64,000 nt of DNA from Dyella sp. GSA-30 (GTDB taxonomy: Bacteria > Pseudomonadota > Gammaproteobacteria > Xanthomonadales > Rhodanobacteraceae): the NCBI RefSeq assembly GCF_027924605.1, contig NZ_AP027042.1, positions 124,001 to 188,000 on the forward strand, written 5' to 3'. Under the pieces are notes generated by a model, which did no database searches, had not been told where the DNA came from, and was given only the letters and a program-made list of their open reading frames with translations. Below are positions 36,113 through 44,610 of this stretch, piece after piece; position 1 is the first letter of the stretch, and the number at the start of each line of letters is the position of its first letter. The position numbers were made by a program, and so were the translations under genes.

Positions 36113-36458
36113 CGTCTCCTCGATCGAACAGCGGCGCGCACGGCGGCGCGCTGTCGACTTCACCACCATCGTCACCGATGTCATTACCGGCCAGCCGATC
36201 GGTCAGCTCGGCAACTTGTCGATCACCGGCATGTTGTTGATCGCCACCCAACGGCCGCGCAGCGATGCCGTCTATCAGGTGAGCCTCACCCTGCCCGGTC
36301 CGGGGCGCATGGAGCCGATCGAGCTGGGTATCCAGGAACAGTGGCACGAGCAGACGCCGCGTGCCGGGCAAGTGTGGGCGGGGTTTCGTATCGTGGCTAT
36401 CGGTGAGCAGGATGCCGCGCGGCTTGGCGCCTGGATTGAGAGTTCCGGGTCGTTGTAA
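36102..36458 (+). CDS. PilZ domain protein
   Basis: PilZ domains bind cyclic di-GMP. The 118-residue protein has an N-terminal arginine-rich RRARRR segment fitting the RxxxR part of the motif and NLSITG at about 43-48 fitting (D/N)xSxxG, so binding is plausible. The remaining strands include IELGIQEQWHEQ and VWAGFRIVAIG. ATG 36102 lies inside the end of the DUF1631 gene (11-base overlap), a sign of co-translation. Targets are unknown; motility or pilus control is a reasonable guess in this pilus-bearing organism. Confidence 0.88.
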   Translation: MSHNVSSIEQRRARRRAVDFTTIVTDVITGQPIGQLGNLSITGMLLIATQRPRSDAVYQVSLTLPGPGRMEPIELGIQEQWHEQTPRAGQVWAGFRIVAIGEQDAARLGAWIESSGSL

Positions 36459-36483
36459 CGCACCCGCCTGCCTCAATCCCCTA

Positions 36484-36623
36484 ACTCGTCATTCCGGCGC
36501 AGGCCGGAACCCAGTGGGCTCAGTGCCCGGTTATCACTGGAACACCACACAAAAAAGCTTCGGCACCACGCGAAGACCGCCCGTAACGCCACTGGCGTTC
36601 CGGCCTGCGCCGGAATGACGAGT
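36484..36623. repeat. REP-like inverted repeat, CGTCATTCCGGC family, copy 1
   Basis: Left arm 36484-36517 and right arm 36589-36623 are inverted copies that differ by a single-base indel. Each arm is built around ATTCCGGC-GGCCGGAA, itself a small hairpin. The 71-base centre lacks the conserved middle stem seen in the copies at 41762 and 60399. It lies between the PilZ gene and pepQ. No coding content. Confidence 0.88.
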
Positions 36624-36721
36624 AGGTAAGGTTTCTCGGGCATCAGGACTCAAAACTGGCGATTCCCGCCCCCGCGCGCGATCATGTACAGCTTGTCCCC
36701 GCTGTCACGCCAGGAATCGCC

Positions 36722-38032
36722 ATGACCGATCTCGCCGCGTTCTATCCCCAACATCTGGCCACGCTGCGCGAGCGCGCGGACAAGGCGCTTGCGCTGGGCG
36801 GCTACGATCATCTGGTGATCGCCGCAGGCTTGCCGCTGCGCAAGTTCCTCGACGACCAGGACTACCCTTTCATCGCCAGCCCGCATTTTCGCCACTGGCT
36901 GCCGTTGACCGACGCACCGGGCAGTTGGGTGGTGTACACGCCGGGCGCCAAGCCCAAGCTGATCTTCCTGCAGCCGCGCGACTACTGGCATGTCGTGCCG
37001 GCTGCACCGGCCGGTTACTGGGTCGAGCATTTCGAGATCGTCACCGTGCGCGAAGCGAGCGAGGCGGCCCAGCATCTGCCGGTGTCACGCAGCGCGATCA
37101 TTGCCCCCGTACCGACCCTTCGCGAAGTCGAAGCCAACAATCCGCAGGACGTGCTCGACTACCTGCACTGGCACCGCTCGTACAAGACGCCGTACGAACT
37201 GGAGCTGATGCGCGAAGCCAACCGTATCGGTACACGCGCACACCGCGCCGCCGAACAGGCGTTCCGCGCCGGTGGCAGCGAACTCGATATTCACCAGGCT
37301 TACCTGAAAGCAGCAGGCGCTATCGACGCCGAGTTGCCGTATGCGAGCATCGTCGGGCTCAACGAGCACGGTGCCGTCCTGCATTACACCCATTTCGATC
37401 GCAAACCGCCGGCACAAAACCGCTCGTTCCTGATCGATGCCGGCGCCAGCGCTGCCGGTTACGCCAGTGACATTACGCGTACCTATGCCGCGGCGGGTGC
37501 CGGCGACTTTCAGGCGTTGATCGACAGCGTCGACAAGGCGCAGCAGGGTTTTGCCGACAAGGTACGCGCAGGCCAGAGTTATCCGGAACTGCATATCCAC
37601 GCGCACCACGTGCTTGCCGACGTGTTGCGCGAGCACGGCGTCATCAAGATGAGTGCGGAAAGCGCGGTCGCCAGCGGCGTAAGCTCGGTATTCTTTCCAC
37701 ACGGCCTGGGCCACCCGATCGGCCTGCAGGTACACGATGTCGCAGGCTTCCAGCGGGACGAACACGGCGGCAGCATCGGCCGCCCCGAGGGGCACCCTTA
37801 TCTGCGCATGACACGTCTGCTGGAAGCGGGCATGGTGGTCACGATCGAGCCGGGCCTGTACTTCATCGACATGTTGCTGGATGAACTGCGCCAACGACCG
37901 GAAGCAAATCAGATCGACTGGGCGAAGGTCGATGCATTCCGCCCATTCGGCGGCATCCGCATCGAAGACGATGTGGTCTGCACGAGCGGTGCGCCGGAAA
38001 ACCTGACCCGGGACGCCTTCGCCAAGCTCTGA
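36722..38032 (+). CDS. pepQ: Xaa-Pro dipeptidase PepQ
   Basis: A dimanganese prolidase of the M24B family that cleaves X-Pro dipeptides. The 436-residue protein has the five metal ligands in order: Asp in LIDAGA, Asp in SDITRT, His in PHGLGHPIGLQVHD, Glu in TIEPGLY and Glu in GIRIEDDV. The short N-terminal domain with GYDHLVIAAG and the length fit PepQ rather than PepP. It is monocistronic, with its own terminator 24 bases downstream. Confidence 0.95.
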   Translation: MTDLAAFYPQHLATLRERADKALALGGYDHLVIAAGLPLRKFLDDQDYPFIASPHFRHWLPLTDAPGSWVVYTPGAKPKLIFLQPRDYWHVVPAAPAGYWVEHFEIVTVREASEAAQHLPVSRSAIIAPVPTLREVEANNPQDVLDYLHWHRSYKTPYELELMREANRIGTRAHRAAEQAFRAGGSELDIHQAYLKAAGAIDAELPYASIVGLNEHGAVLHYTHFDRKPPAQNRSFLIDAGASAAGYASDITRTYAAAGAGDFQALIDSVDKAQQGFADKVRAGQSYPELHIHAHHVLADVLREHGVIKMSAESAVASGVSSVFFPHGLGHPIGLQVHDVAGFQRDEHGGSIGRPEGHPYLRMTRLLEAGMVVTIEPGLYFIDMLLDELRQRPEANQIDWAKVDAFRPFGGIRIEDDVVCTSGAPENLTRDAFAKL

Positions 38033-38055
38033 AGAGCTTTGCGTATTTCAACTGG

Positions 38056-38083
38056 AAAAGACGGCCATATGGCCGTCTTTTTT
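38056..38083 (+). terminator. Intrinsic terminator after pepQ
   Basis: An 11-bp perfect stem, AAAAGACGGCC and its complement, with an ATAT loop and six T at the plus-strand end, starting 24 bases after the pepQ stop. Confidence 0.9.
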
Positions 38084-38242
38084 GTTCGGCACCGTGTCCG
38101 AACGCGCAATAAAAGCTAGAAACCCGAGGCATCCTGGGATTATTCTCGCCCAGGGCAATCGATCGCCTGCGACATTGCTCCACAGCGACAGCTTCTCTCG
38201 TTCGGACGTATGCTTTTTTGGCAAAGCCCCGGGAACCGCTGC

Positions 38243-38467
38243 ATGACCGCGTCAGTCGCCGTAACACAAACCGCTCCTGCCCGGCGCCGACCGTTGCGCC
38301 GTCTCGCGCTCGAATTGATCTTGCTGGTGATCGTCAAGATCGCCGTGCTCACCTTGATCTGGTGGGTCGCCATCGCGCCGCATCCGCGCCCCGACGCCAG
38401 CCCCCAAGCCATCGAGCATCTGCTCGCTCCCGCAACTTCATCTTCTTCGCACGGAGGCCATCCATGA
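38243..38467 (+). CDS. cydP: Cytochrome bd oxidase small subunit CydP
   Basis: A small inner-membrane protein of 74 residues with one helix (ELILLVIVKIAVLTLIWWVA, about 21-40) after a basic N-terminus (RRRPLRRLA). Size, topology and position directly before cydA match the CydP family described for Xanthomonadales and relatives. The stop overlaps the cydA start as ATGA, so expression is coupled. ATG 38243 was chosen over an in-frame upstream ATG because it gives the usual length. The precise role in assembly or stability of the oxidase is inferred. Confidence 0.82.
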   Translation: MTASVAVTQTAPARRRPLRRLALELILLVIVKIAVLTLIWWVAIAPHPRPDASPQAIEHLLAPATSSSSHGGHP

Positions 38468-40032
38468 TGATCGAAGCCGATGTGGTCACCCTGTCACGGC
38501 TGCAATTTGCCCTGACGGCGCTGTATCACTTCCTGTTTGTTCCCCTCACGCTTGGACTAGTGTGGATTCTCGCCATCATGGAGGCCGTCTATGTGATGAC
38601 GGGGCGCGAAGTCTGGAAGCGCATGGTGCAGTTCTGGGGCGTGTTGTTCGGCATCAACTTCGCCATGGGCGTGGCCACCGGCATCACCATGGAATTCCAG
38701 TTCGGCATGAACTGGGCGTATTACGCACACTATGTCGGTGACGTCTTCGGCACGCCGTTGGCGATCGAAGGCCTGATGGCGTTCTTCCTGGAAGGCACGC
38801 TGGTGGGCCTATTCTTCCTTGGCTGGGACAAGCTCACACGGGTCAAACACCTGCTGGTGACCTGGTTCCTTGCACTGGCCACCAGCCTGTCCGCCCTGTG
38901 GATCCTGATCGCCAACGGCTGGATGCAGAACCCGGTCGGCTCGGCGTTCAATGCCCAGACCATGCGCATGGAAACCACCTCGTTCTCCGAAGTGTTCTTC
39001 AACCCGGTCGCACAGGCCAAGTTCGTGCACACGGTCAGTGCGGGCTACGTGCTCGGCGCGATGTTCGTGCTGTCGATCAGCGCCTGGTATCTGCTGCGCG
39101 GGCGCAATGTGGATTTCGCCAAGCGCTCGATGACGGTGGCGGCAAGCTTCGGCCTTGCCGCGGCCTTGAGCGTGGTGGTGCTGGGCGACGAATCCGGCTA
39201 TGCCGTGTCGGAGAACCAGAAGATGAAGATGGCCGCGATCGAGGCCATGTGGGAAACCGAACCGGCACCGGCCTCTTTCACCGTGTTCGGCATCCCGGAT
39301 GTCGAACAGCGCACCACGCATTTCGCCCTGCATGTGCCGTGGGTGATGGGCTTGATCGGCACACGCTCGCTGGACAAGCAGATTCCCGGTATTGCGCAGC
39401 TGGTCGACGAGACCAAGGGCAAGATCGACAACGGCATCCTGGCCTATGACGCCATGCTGGTGCTGCGCGAAGACAAGAACAATGCGCAGGCCAAAGCCAT
39501 TCTGGCCGCGCACGATAAGGACCTTGGCTACGCCTTGCTGCTGAAGCGCTTTATCGACGACCCGCGCAAGGCGACGCCCGATCAGATCCAGCAAGCAGCC
39601 AACAGCACAATTCCGAATGTACCGGTGTTGTTCTGGTCGTTCCGGATCATGGTGGCCTGTGGCGTCTATTTCATCCTGTTGTTCGGCTATTCGTTCTGGC
39701 TGTCGACCAAGCGCAAGCTCGATAGCAAACGCTGGTATCTGAAGCTGGCGCTGTGCAGCCTTCCGTTGCCGTGGGTCGCCGCGGAGCTGGGCTGGATCGT
39801 CGCCGAGTACGGCCGGCAACCCTGGGCGATCGAAGGCATCCTGCCGACATCGCTGGGCGTGTCATCGGTCACTTCAGGGCAGGTGTGGACATCGCTCGCC
39901 GGCTTCGTGCTGTTCTACACCGCGCTGGCCATCATCGACGCCGTGCTGATGCTGAAGTTTGCACGCAAGGGCCCCGATGGCCTCGGCATCTGGCCCGCCA
40001 CCGATATCACCCACCGTCCCGGCAAGGCTTAA
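38464..40032 (+). CDS. cydA: Cytochrome bd ubiquinol oxidase subunit I
   Basis: The catalytic heme-carrying subunit of the high-affinity quinol oxidase. The 522-residue protein has the b595 ligand His22 in [15 protein letters not shown], an internal Q-loop between about residues 255 and 390 ([16 protein letters not shown] is within it), and the GRQPW quinol-site signature at about 451. Length and a long Q-loop resemble the E. coli (L-type) enzyme. ATG 38464 overlaps the cydP stop; ATG 38467 is an alternative. Confidence 0.97.
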   Translation: MMIEADVVTLSRLQFALTALYHFLFVPLTLGLVWILAIMEAVYVMTGREVWKRMVQFWGVLFGINFAMGVATGITMEFQFGMNWAYYAHYVGDVFGTPLAIEGLMAFFLEGTLVGLFFLGWDKLTRVKHLLVTWFLALATSLSALWILIANGWMQNPVGSAFNAQTMRMETTSFSEVFFNPVAQAKFVHTVSAGYVLGAMFVLSISAWYLLRGRNVDFAKRSMTVAASFGLAAALSVVVLGDESGYAVSENQKMKMAAIEAMWETEPAPASFTVFGIPDVEQRTTHFALHVPWVMGLIGTRSLDKQIPGIAQLVDETKGKIDNGILAYDAMLVLREDKNNAQAKAILAAHDKDLGYALLLKRFIDDPRKATPDQIQQAANSTIPNVPVLFWSFRIMVACGVYFILLFGYSFWLSTKRKLDSKRWYLKLALCSLPLPWVAAELGWIVAEYGRQPWAIEGILPTSLGVSSVTSGQVWTSLAGFVLFYTALAIIDAVLMLKFARKGPDGLGIWPATDITHRPGKA

Positions 40033-40043
40033 AGGAGAACGCC

Positions 40044-41174
40044 ATGTTCGATTACGAAAGCTTGCGGGTGATCTGGTGGGCCTTGCTTGGCGTCCTGCTG
40101 ATCGGCTTCGCCATCATGGACGGCTTCGACTTCGGCATTGCCGCGCTGTTGCGTGTGCTTGGCCGCAGCGACGACGAACGGCAGGTGCTGCTGGAAACGA
40201 TCGAGCCGGTATGGGAAGGCAACCAGGTCTGGTTCGTCCTCGGCGGTGGCGCCGCGTTCGCGGCATGGCCCATGCTCTATGCGGTGTCGTTCTCCGGTAT
40301 GTACCTGGCCATCGCGCTGGTGTTGCTGGCCTTTATCCTGCGCCCGGTCGGGTTCAACTTTCGCCGGAAAGTGCATGACGCACGCTGGCTACAGGTGTGG
40401 GATTGGGTGCTGGTCGGTTCGGGCGTCGTGGTGATGCTCATCACCGGTGTCGCCTTCGGCAACCTGTTCCTCGGCGCGCCGTTCAAGTTCGACGGCGACC
40501 TGCGCATGACCTGGGAAGGCAGTTTCTTTGCGCTGCTGCATCCGTTCGCGCTCGTGGCCGGACTGGTTTCCTTGAGCATGCTACTCGCCCATGGCGCTTG
40601 CTGGGCAGTGCTGAAAACCGAAGGCGTGATCTGCGACCGTGCCGTACGTGTGGCGCGCTGGGCCACGCTCGCCTATATCGTGCTGTATGTGCTGGCGGGT
40701 ATCTGGTTGGCGTATGGGGTGCCCGGCTATGCGGTCGTTGGTCCGGTGGTGACCGATGGCGTTTCCAATCCGCTGTACAAGGAGGTCGCACGGGGTGGCA
40801 GCTGGTTCGCCAGTTATATGCAGCATCCGTTGTTCTGGCTGGCGCCGATAGTCGCGGTGCTTGGAGCGATCGGCGTGCAGCTCAGCGCGGCCAAACGCGG
40901 ACTGGGTGCGTTCCTGTCCAGCAGCCTGATGGTAGCGGGGACCATTCTTTCCGCCGGCTTTGCCTTGTTTCCGTTCCTGCTGCCGTCGAGCCTCGATCCC
41001 AAGTCGAGCCTGACGATCTGGGATGCGTCGTCGAGTCGCGGAACGTTGCTTCTGATGCTGGGCGCTACGGCGGTATTTATGCCGCTCATCATTCTCTATA
41101 CGAGCTGGGTGTTCAGTGTCGTGCGCGGGCGTGTGACGCTCGAGCATGTTCGCCAGTCCACTCACCATTACTGA
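40044..41174 (+). CDS. cydB: Cytochrome bd ubiquinol oxidase subunit II
   Basis: Subunit II of the bd oxidase, an integral membrane protein of 376 residues with about eight helices. The segment [15 protein letters not shown] carries the conserved charged GFDFG motif, and [20 protein letters not shown] is a further family block. ATG 40044 has AAAGGAG six bases upstream and lies 11 bases after the cydA stop. Confidence 0.97.
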   Translation: MFDYESLRVIWWALLGVLLIGFAIMDGFDFGIAALLRVLGRSDDERQVLLETIEPVWEGNQVWFVLGGGAAFAAWPMLYAVSFSGMYLAIALVLLAFILRPVGFNFRRKVHDARWLQVWDWVLVGSGVVVMLITGVAFGNLFLGAPFKFDGDLRMTWEGSFFALLHPFALVAGLVSLSMLLAHGACWAVLKTEGVICDRAVRVARWATLAYIVLYVLAGIWLAYGVPGYAVVGPVVTDGVSNPLYKEVARGGSWFASYMQHPLFWLAPIVAVLGAIGVQLSAAKRGLGAFLSSSLMVAGTILSAGFALFPFLLPSSLDPKSSLTIWDASSSRGTLLLMLGATAVFMPLIILYTSWVFSVVRGRVTLEHVRQSTHHY

Positions 41175-41191
41175 TACGGAGGCACGAAGCC

Positions 41192-41329
41192 ATGTGGTAT
41201 TTCTCGTGGATTCTTGGGCTGGGGCTTGCTTGTGCTTTCGGCATTCTTAATGCGATGTGGTATGAGGTGCATGCCGACGATGAGGCGCATGAGAGGAAGG
41301 AGGCTCGGGTGCCTGGGGATGGGGGTTAG
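41192..41329 (+). CDS. cydX: Cytochrome bd oxidase small subunit CydX
   Basis: A 45-residue single-helix protein: MWYFSWILGLGLACAFGILN followed by AMWYEVHADD. The WYFSWILG start and the Glu-containing end of the helix are hallmarks of CydX, which stabilises the heme site of CydAB. ATG 41192 is preceded by GGAGG. It is encoded 17 bases after cydB, so the operon is cydP-A-B-X, with two different accessory small subunits. Confidence 0.93.
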   Translation: MWYFSWILGLGLACAFGILNAMWYEVHADDEAHERKEARVPGDGG

Positions 41330-41377
41330 GTCTTCGTCTTCGTTTGTGTATGTAGAAGTCGGTTTCGTGGATGCCTC

Positions 41378-41515
41378 GTTCTTGCTTGGGTGTTCGGGCG
41401 ACCCCGGTGCTTATGTAGCCTCCCCTACTTCGTCATTCCGGCGTAGGCCGGAATCCAGTGGCGTCAGTGCTTGGTTCTTGCCTGAGTGTTCGGGCGACCT
41501 GGCCGCTTACGCAGC
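41378..41515. repeat. Direct repeat pair flanking a solo REP-like arm
   Basis: A 42-base segment at 41378-41419 recurs at 41474-41515 in the same direction, matching at 34 of 42 positions (both contain GTGTTCGGGCGACC). Between them sits a single arm of the CGTCATTCCGGC family (41431-41461). This may reflect an insertion or duplication event. Confidence 0.65.
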
Positions 41516-41761
41516 GGGCGTTTCGAACGCCTGCCGGCGTCCGAGTCACTTTCTCTTTGCTGGCCCAAAGAGAAAGTAACCAAAGAGAGAATGGCCTTTT
41601 GGAGCCAAGGCTCTGAGCAGCATTGAGAGATAAAACCGTTCGTGCCCCCTACTCGAACCGACAGGGGACACTTTCGGCGCTTCTGAGGTACGCCGGATCT
41701 GTGCGCGAGGCGTCGTGATGCTGAGGACTTAAGGTGTCCCCTCACCCTCACCTACCCCTCT

Positions 41762-41868
41762 CGTCATTCCGGCGTAGGTCGGAATCTATTCCTTAGGCTC
41801 TCGCTTGTCAGACAACGTGTCGCAAGCGAATGCGGTGAGGCATAGATTCCGGCCTGCGCCGGAATGAC
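41762..41868. repeat. REP-like inverted repeat, CGTCATTCCGGC family, copy 2
   Basis: A complete element of 107 bases: outer arms ATTCCGGCGTAGGTCGGAAT and ATTCCGGCCTGCGCCGGAAT in inverted orientation, with a central stem TCGCTTG/CAAGCGA. The layout matches the copy at 60399-60505, including the middle stem. Confidence 0.85.
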
Positions 41869-41965
41869 AACTAGGGAAGATGAGAGTGAGGTTGGAGGTC
41901 GATCTTCGCTCTTGGTAAGCGATGCGCAGCGAGCGGTCAGCTCTTCGGGCCCCCTCGGGAGCCGA

Positions 41966-42067
41966 GTGAGGTTTGGACGATAAGGCCCCGAAGGGGGCAT
42001 CGACAGGACGTCGATGCCTTTAGGACGGGACACGGATGTCCCGTCCTAAAGCCCGGCCAAACCTCAC
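41966..42067. repeat. Nested hairpin cluster
   Basis: Outer arms GTGAGGTTTGG (41966-41976) and CCAAACCTCAC (42057-42067) enclose two further perfect hairpins: GGCATCGAC/GTCGATGCC with loop AGGAC (41996-42018), and a 14-bp stem TTTAGGACGGGACA with loop CGGA (42019-42050). The whole could fold into a multi-branched structure on either strand. No gene starts or ends inside. Confidence 0.75.
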
Positions 42068-42320
42068 GGTCCGCAGGACGGCGGACTAGGGGTGTCCTTC
42101 TCTTGGTTACTTCTCTTGGACAAGCAAGAGAAGTAACTCGGCGACCGGCAGGTCGGCGAAACACGCCGCAGGCGACTTTCTCGCACGAACCTCGAACCAG
42201 AGCGATGCACACTCCAGCGACAACCCACCACCGAAGCCACTGGATGACCAGCTTCGCTGTTGTAAAGCGCCTCCCGCCTACGCGGGGATGACGAGCAGGT
42301 AGGACTGACGCAAAAAAGCC

Positions 42321-43634
42321 TCAACCCCGCCCCGCAAGCACCCCCTCAATCTCCTCCGCCCGCTTAGGCACAGCAGCCGTCAACACATCACTACCATCGC
42401 GTGTCACCGCCACATCATCCTCGATACGGATACCAATCCCGCGCCAACGCTCAGGCACCGTCGTATCCCCCGGCGGAATGTAGATGCCCGGCTCGACCGT
42501 CACGACCATCCCCGGCTCCAACAATCGCGGCTCGCCATCGACGCGATAGTCGCCCACGTCATGCACATCCAGACCCAGCCAATGCCCGGTCTTGGCCGGA
42601 TAAAAACGCTTGTAGCTACCATCGGCTATGACATCGTCGGCAACGCCTTGCAGCAACCCCAGCGCGCACAGGCCTTCGGCAATCACGCGCACCGCCATCT
42701 GATGCGCGGCATCGAACGGTCGACCGGGCCGCACCTCGTCGATAGCAGCCAGCTGCGCTTCCAACACCAACTCGTACAGCGCACGCTGTTCGCGGCTATA
42801 GCGCCCACTCACCGGAAACGTACGACTGATATCCGACGCATAGCAGTCGAGTTCCGCGCCGGCATCGATCAACAAGAGATCGCCTTCGCGCAGCACCGCT
42901 CGATTGGCCTGATAATGCATCACGCAGGCATTCACACCGCCAGCGACTATCGGTGGAAAGGCAGCGACCGCACTGCGGCTACGAATGGTCCGCAACAGCT
43001 CCGCCTCCACCTCGTACTCGTAACGCCCCGCCGTGGCAACGCGCATCGCGGCCATATGGGCCTCGGCGGCAATCGCGGCTGACGCACGCATCAGCTTCAG
43101 CTCCGCTTTCGATTTATACAGACGCAAATCGTGCAGCAGATGCCCCAGCGCGACGAACTCCTTCGGCACCACCCCGCCGCCACGTAGCTGACGCAACCGG
43201 CGCATCCAGCCGAGCAGGCGGGCATCGAATTCCGGCTCGCTGCCAAAATGGCAGTAGACCCGGCCGCGGCCTTCGATCATGCCGGGCAGGATGTCGTCGA
43301 TATCGTCGATCGGGAAGGCGTCGTCCATGCCATAGACTTCCACCGCACGCTCGGTGCCGATGGATTCGCCATGCCAGCGCTCGTGTTCGGGATCGCGCTC
43401 ACGGCAGAACAGCACGGCCTCGCCGTGCTTGCGGCCCGGCAGCAGCGCCAGTACGCAATCGGGCTCGGGAAAGCCCGACAGGTAGTGCAGATCCGAGTCT
43501 TGCCGATACGGCCAGTTCGCATCGGCGTTGCGGACGCGTTCGGGTGCAGCGGCGATCAGCAAGACAGCGTCGTCGCCAGCCATCCGCATCAACTGGCGGC
43601 GGCGGCGTATGTATTCGTCAGGCTGGATGTTCAA
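42321..43634 (-). CDS. pepP: Xaa-Pro aminopeptidase PepP
   Basis: An M24B metallopeptidase that removes N-terminal residues before proline. The 437-residue protein starts with the family-like DEYIRRRRQLM. Metal ligands lie in LIDAGAELDCYASDISRTFP, TGHWLGLDVHD, VEPGIYIP and GIRIEDDVAV. TTG at 43634 is favoured because it overlaps the UPF0149 stop as TTGA and gives the usual N-terminus; the frame continues upstream into that gene. The order UPF0149-pepP is the same as ygfB-pepP in E. coli. Confidence 0.95.
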   Translation of the reverse strand: MNIQPDEYIRRRRQLMRMAGDDAVLLIAAAPERVRNADANWPYRQDSDLHYLSGFPEPDCVLALLPGRKHGEAVLFCRERDPEHERWHGESIGTERAVEVYGMDDAFPIDDIDDILPGMIEGRGRVYCHFGSEPEFDARLLGWMRRLRQLRGGGVVPKEFVALGHLLHDLRLYKSKAELKLMRASAAIAAEAHMAAMRVATAGRYEYEVEAELLRTIRSRSAVAAFPPIVAGGVNACVMHYQANRAVLREGDLLLIDAGAELDCYASDISRTFPVSGRYSREQRALYELVLEAQLAAIDEVRPGRPFDAAHQMAVRVIAEGLCALGLLQGVADDVIADGSYKRFYPAKTGHWLGLDVHDVGDYRVDGEPRLLEPGMVVTVEPGIYIPPGDTTVPERWRGIGIRIEDDVAVTRDGSDVLTAAVPKRAEEIEGVLAGRG

Positions 43635-44197
43635 TGCACGCGATCGCTGCCGGTTTTGCCACGGCCGCCGGCACATTCGGCAAACAACAACATTGCACCG
43701 ACGCGCACGAATTCATGCACTTCGATCAGTGCATCTTCGTCATCGCCCTCTTCGCCGAAATCCAGTTGCGCGGCAGCGATGCTGCCGAGATCGCGCAGGA
43801 TTTCCTGAGCCTCTTCGGACAGCTTGGCATGGGCCTCGGTGCCGGCCAGGCCGAAGCCGCCCAGAAAACCGCGACACCAGTCGACCAGAGCTTCGGCACG
43901 CTCGGGCAACGGGCGATCGTCGGACGGCAGCAGTGGCTCGAATCCAAGCTCCGGGTCATCCAGTTCCGCTTCGCATTGCTTTACCAGGCGTTCAAACAAG
44001 TCCTGGTCCTGCGCCGAGGGATGAACCTCCTCGCCATCCAGTTGCAATACGGCAAGTAACGATTGCTTGCCGACACGGCCACCGCCGGCCAGAAAGCCGC
44101 ACAGCGAGCCGTGCAGTTCGCTCCCCTGTACCCCTAGGCGCAGGCGCGCCGAGGCATCGTCGAGCTCGTCGTGGCCGATCCAGTCGTTAACGCTCAT
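43631..44197 (-). CDS. UPF0149 (YgfB/YecA) family protein
   Basis: A 188-residue soluble acidic protein with the family's helical N-terminal block (ELHGSLCGFLAGGG), the middle LVDWCRGFLGGFGLAG and the C-terminal VHEFVRVGAMLLF. It is the counterpart of ygfB, which precedes pepP in many gammaproteobacteria; in Pseudomonas the homologue has been tied to antibiotic resistance through regulator binding. ATG 44197 was chosen by family length. It is divergent from the ZapB-like gene, with 100 bases between the starts. Confidence 0.9.
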   Translation of the reverse strand: MSVNDWIGHDELDDASARLRLGVQGSELHGSLCGFLAGGGRVGKQSLLAVLQLDGEEVHPSAQDQDLFERLVKQCEAELDDPELGFEPLLPSDDRPLPERAEALVDWCRGFLGGFGLAGTEAHAKLSEEAQEILRDLGSIAAAQLDFGEEGDDEDALIEVHEFVRVGAMLLFAECAGGRGKTGSDRVH

Positions 44198-44261
44198 GGC
44201 GCCGGTTCCTATCGAAAAACAAGGTTGTAAGTTTAGCCCCTCGGAACGCCAACGGCGCCTG

Positions 44262-44289
44262 CTGACTTCACCAAACGTCCTGCTATAGT
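44262..44289 (+). promoter_or_regulatory. Extended -10 promoter for ZapB-like gene
   Basis: CTGACT (44262-44267), a 16-base spacer and TATAGT (44284-44289) preceded by TGC, an extended -10. The predicted start of transcription is about 44296, only one or two bases before ATG 44298. This implies a leaderless or nearly leaderless message. Confidence 0.6.
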
Positions 44290-44297
44290 GCCAATCC

Positions 44298-44552
44298 ATG
44301 AGCATGCCCGAACCCGTCCAGTCCGATGCTTTCAAACCCGATCCGATTCGGGAAGAAGTCGTTGCGTTGAGCGAACGGCTGGATCGTTTGCTGGACATGG
44401 TGCATCGCCTGCAGGAAGAAAACCGCAGCCTGCGTTTGAGCCAGGAACAACTGGCTACCGAGCGCGCCGGCTTGATGGCGCGTAACGAACAGGCACGCAG
44501 TCGCGTGGAAGCGATGATTCAGCGCCTGAAAGCACTCGAGCACAGCGGCTGA
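44298..44552 (+). CDS. ZapB-like coiled-coil protein (TIGR02449 type)
   Basis: An 84-residue protein that is almost entirely coiled coil from about residue 18 (EVVALSERLDRLLDMVHRLQ, then EENRSLRLSQEQLATER). It lies directly upstream of zapA, where TIGR02449 family proteins are found in Xanthomonas and Pseudomonas relatives. Resemblance to ZapB suggests a role in stabilising the FtsZ ring (inference). No Shine-Dalgarno precedes ATG 44298, and the predicted promoter ends eight bases upstream; a second ATG at 44304 is possible. Confidence 0.82.
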   Translation: MSMPEPVQSDAFKPDPIREEVVALSERLDRLLDMVHRLQEENRSLRLSQEQLATERAGLMARNEQARSRVEAMIQRLKALEHSG

Positions 44553-44610
44553 TCCTCACGTCTCGCTGCCATGCCCGACGCGATGCCTTTCGACGATGAG
44601 TACTGTTTAG

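Larger units (their letters stand above)
41330..42320. other. Gene-free repeat island between cydX and pepP
   Basis: No credible gene in 991 bases. From left: a direct-repeat pair with a solo REP-like arm (41378-41515); a 12-bp hairpin (41548-41577) with core CTTTCTCTTTG; a full REP-like element (41762-41868); a nested hairpin cluster (41966-42067) with a 14-bp stem; a 13-bp hairpin GTTACTTCTCTTG and complement (42106-42137) similar to the first but in opposite context; and a diverged REP arm near 42272-42302. Short open frames here have repeat-like composition and no ribosome-binding sites. Parts look like a longer dispersed element, inferred from its build. Confidence 0.75.

Noticed and set aside
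38084-38242. FNR/ANR box upstream of cydP
   Set aside because: No TTGAT-N4-ATCAA-like palindrome was seen, so oxygen control cannot be claimed from sequence.
41464-42212. Short minus-strand open frames in the repeat island
   Set aside because: They are made of repeat sequence, lack ribosome-binding sites and resemble the spurious small proteins often predicted from such repeats.
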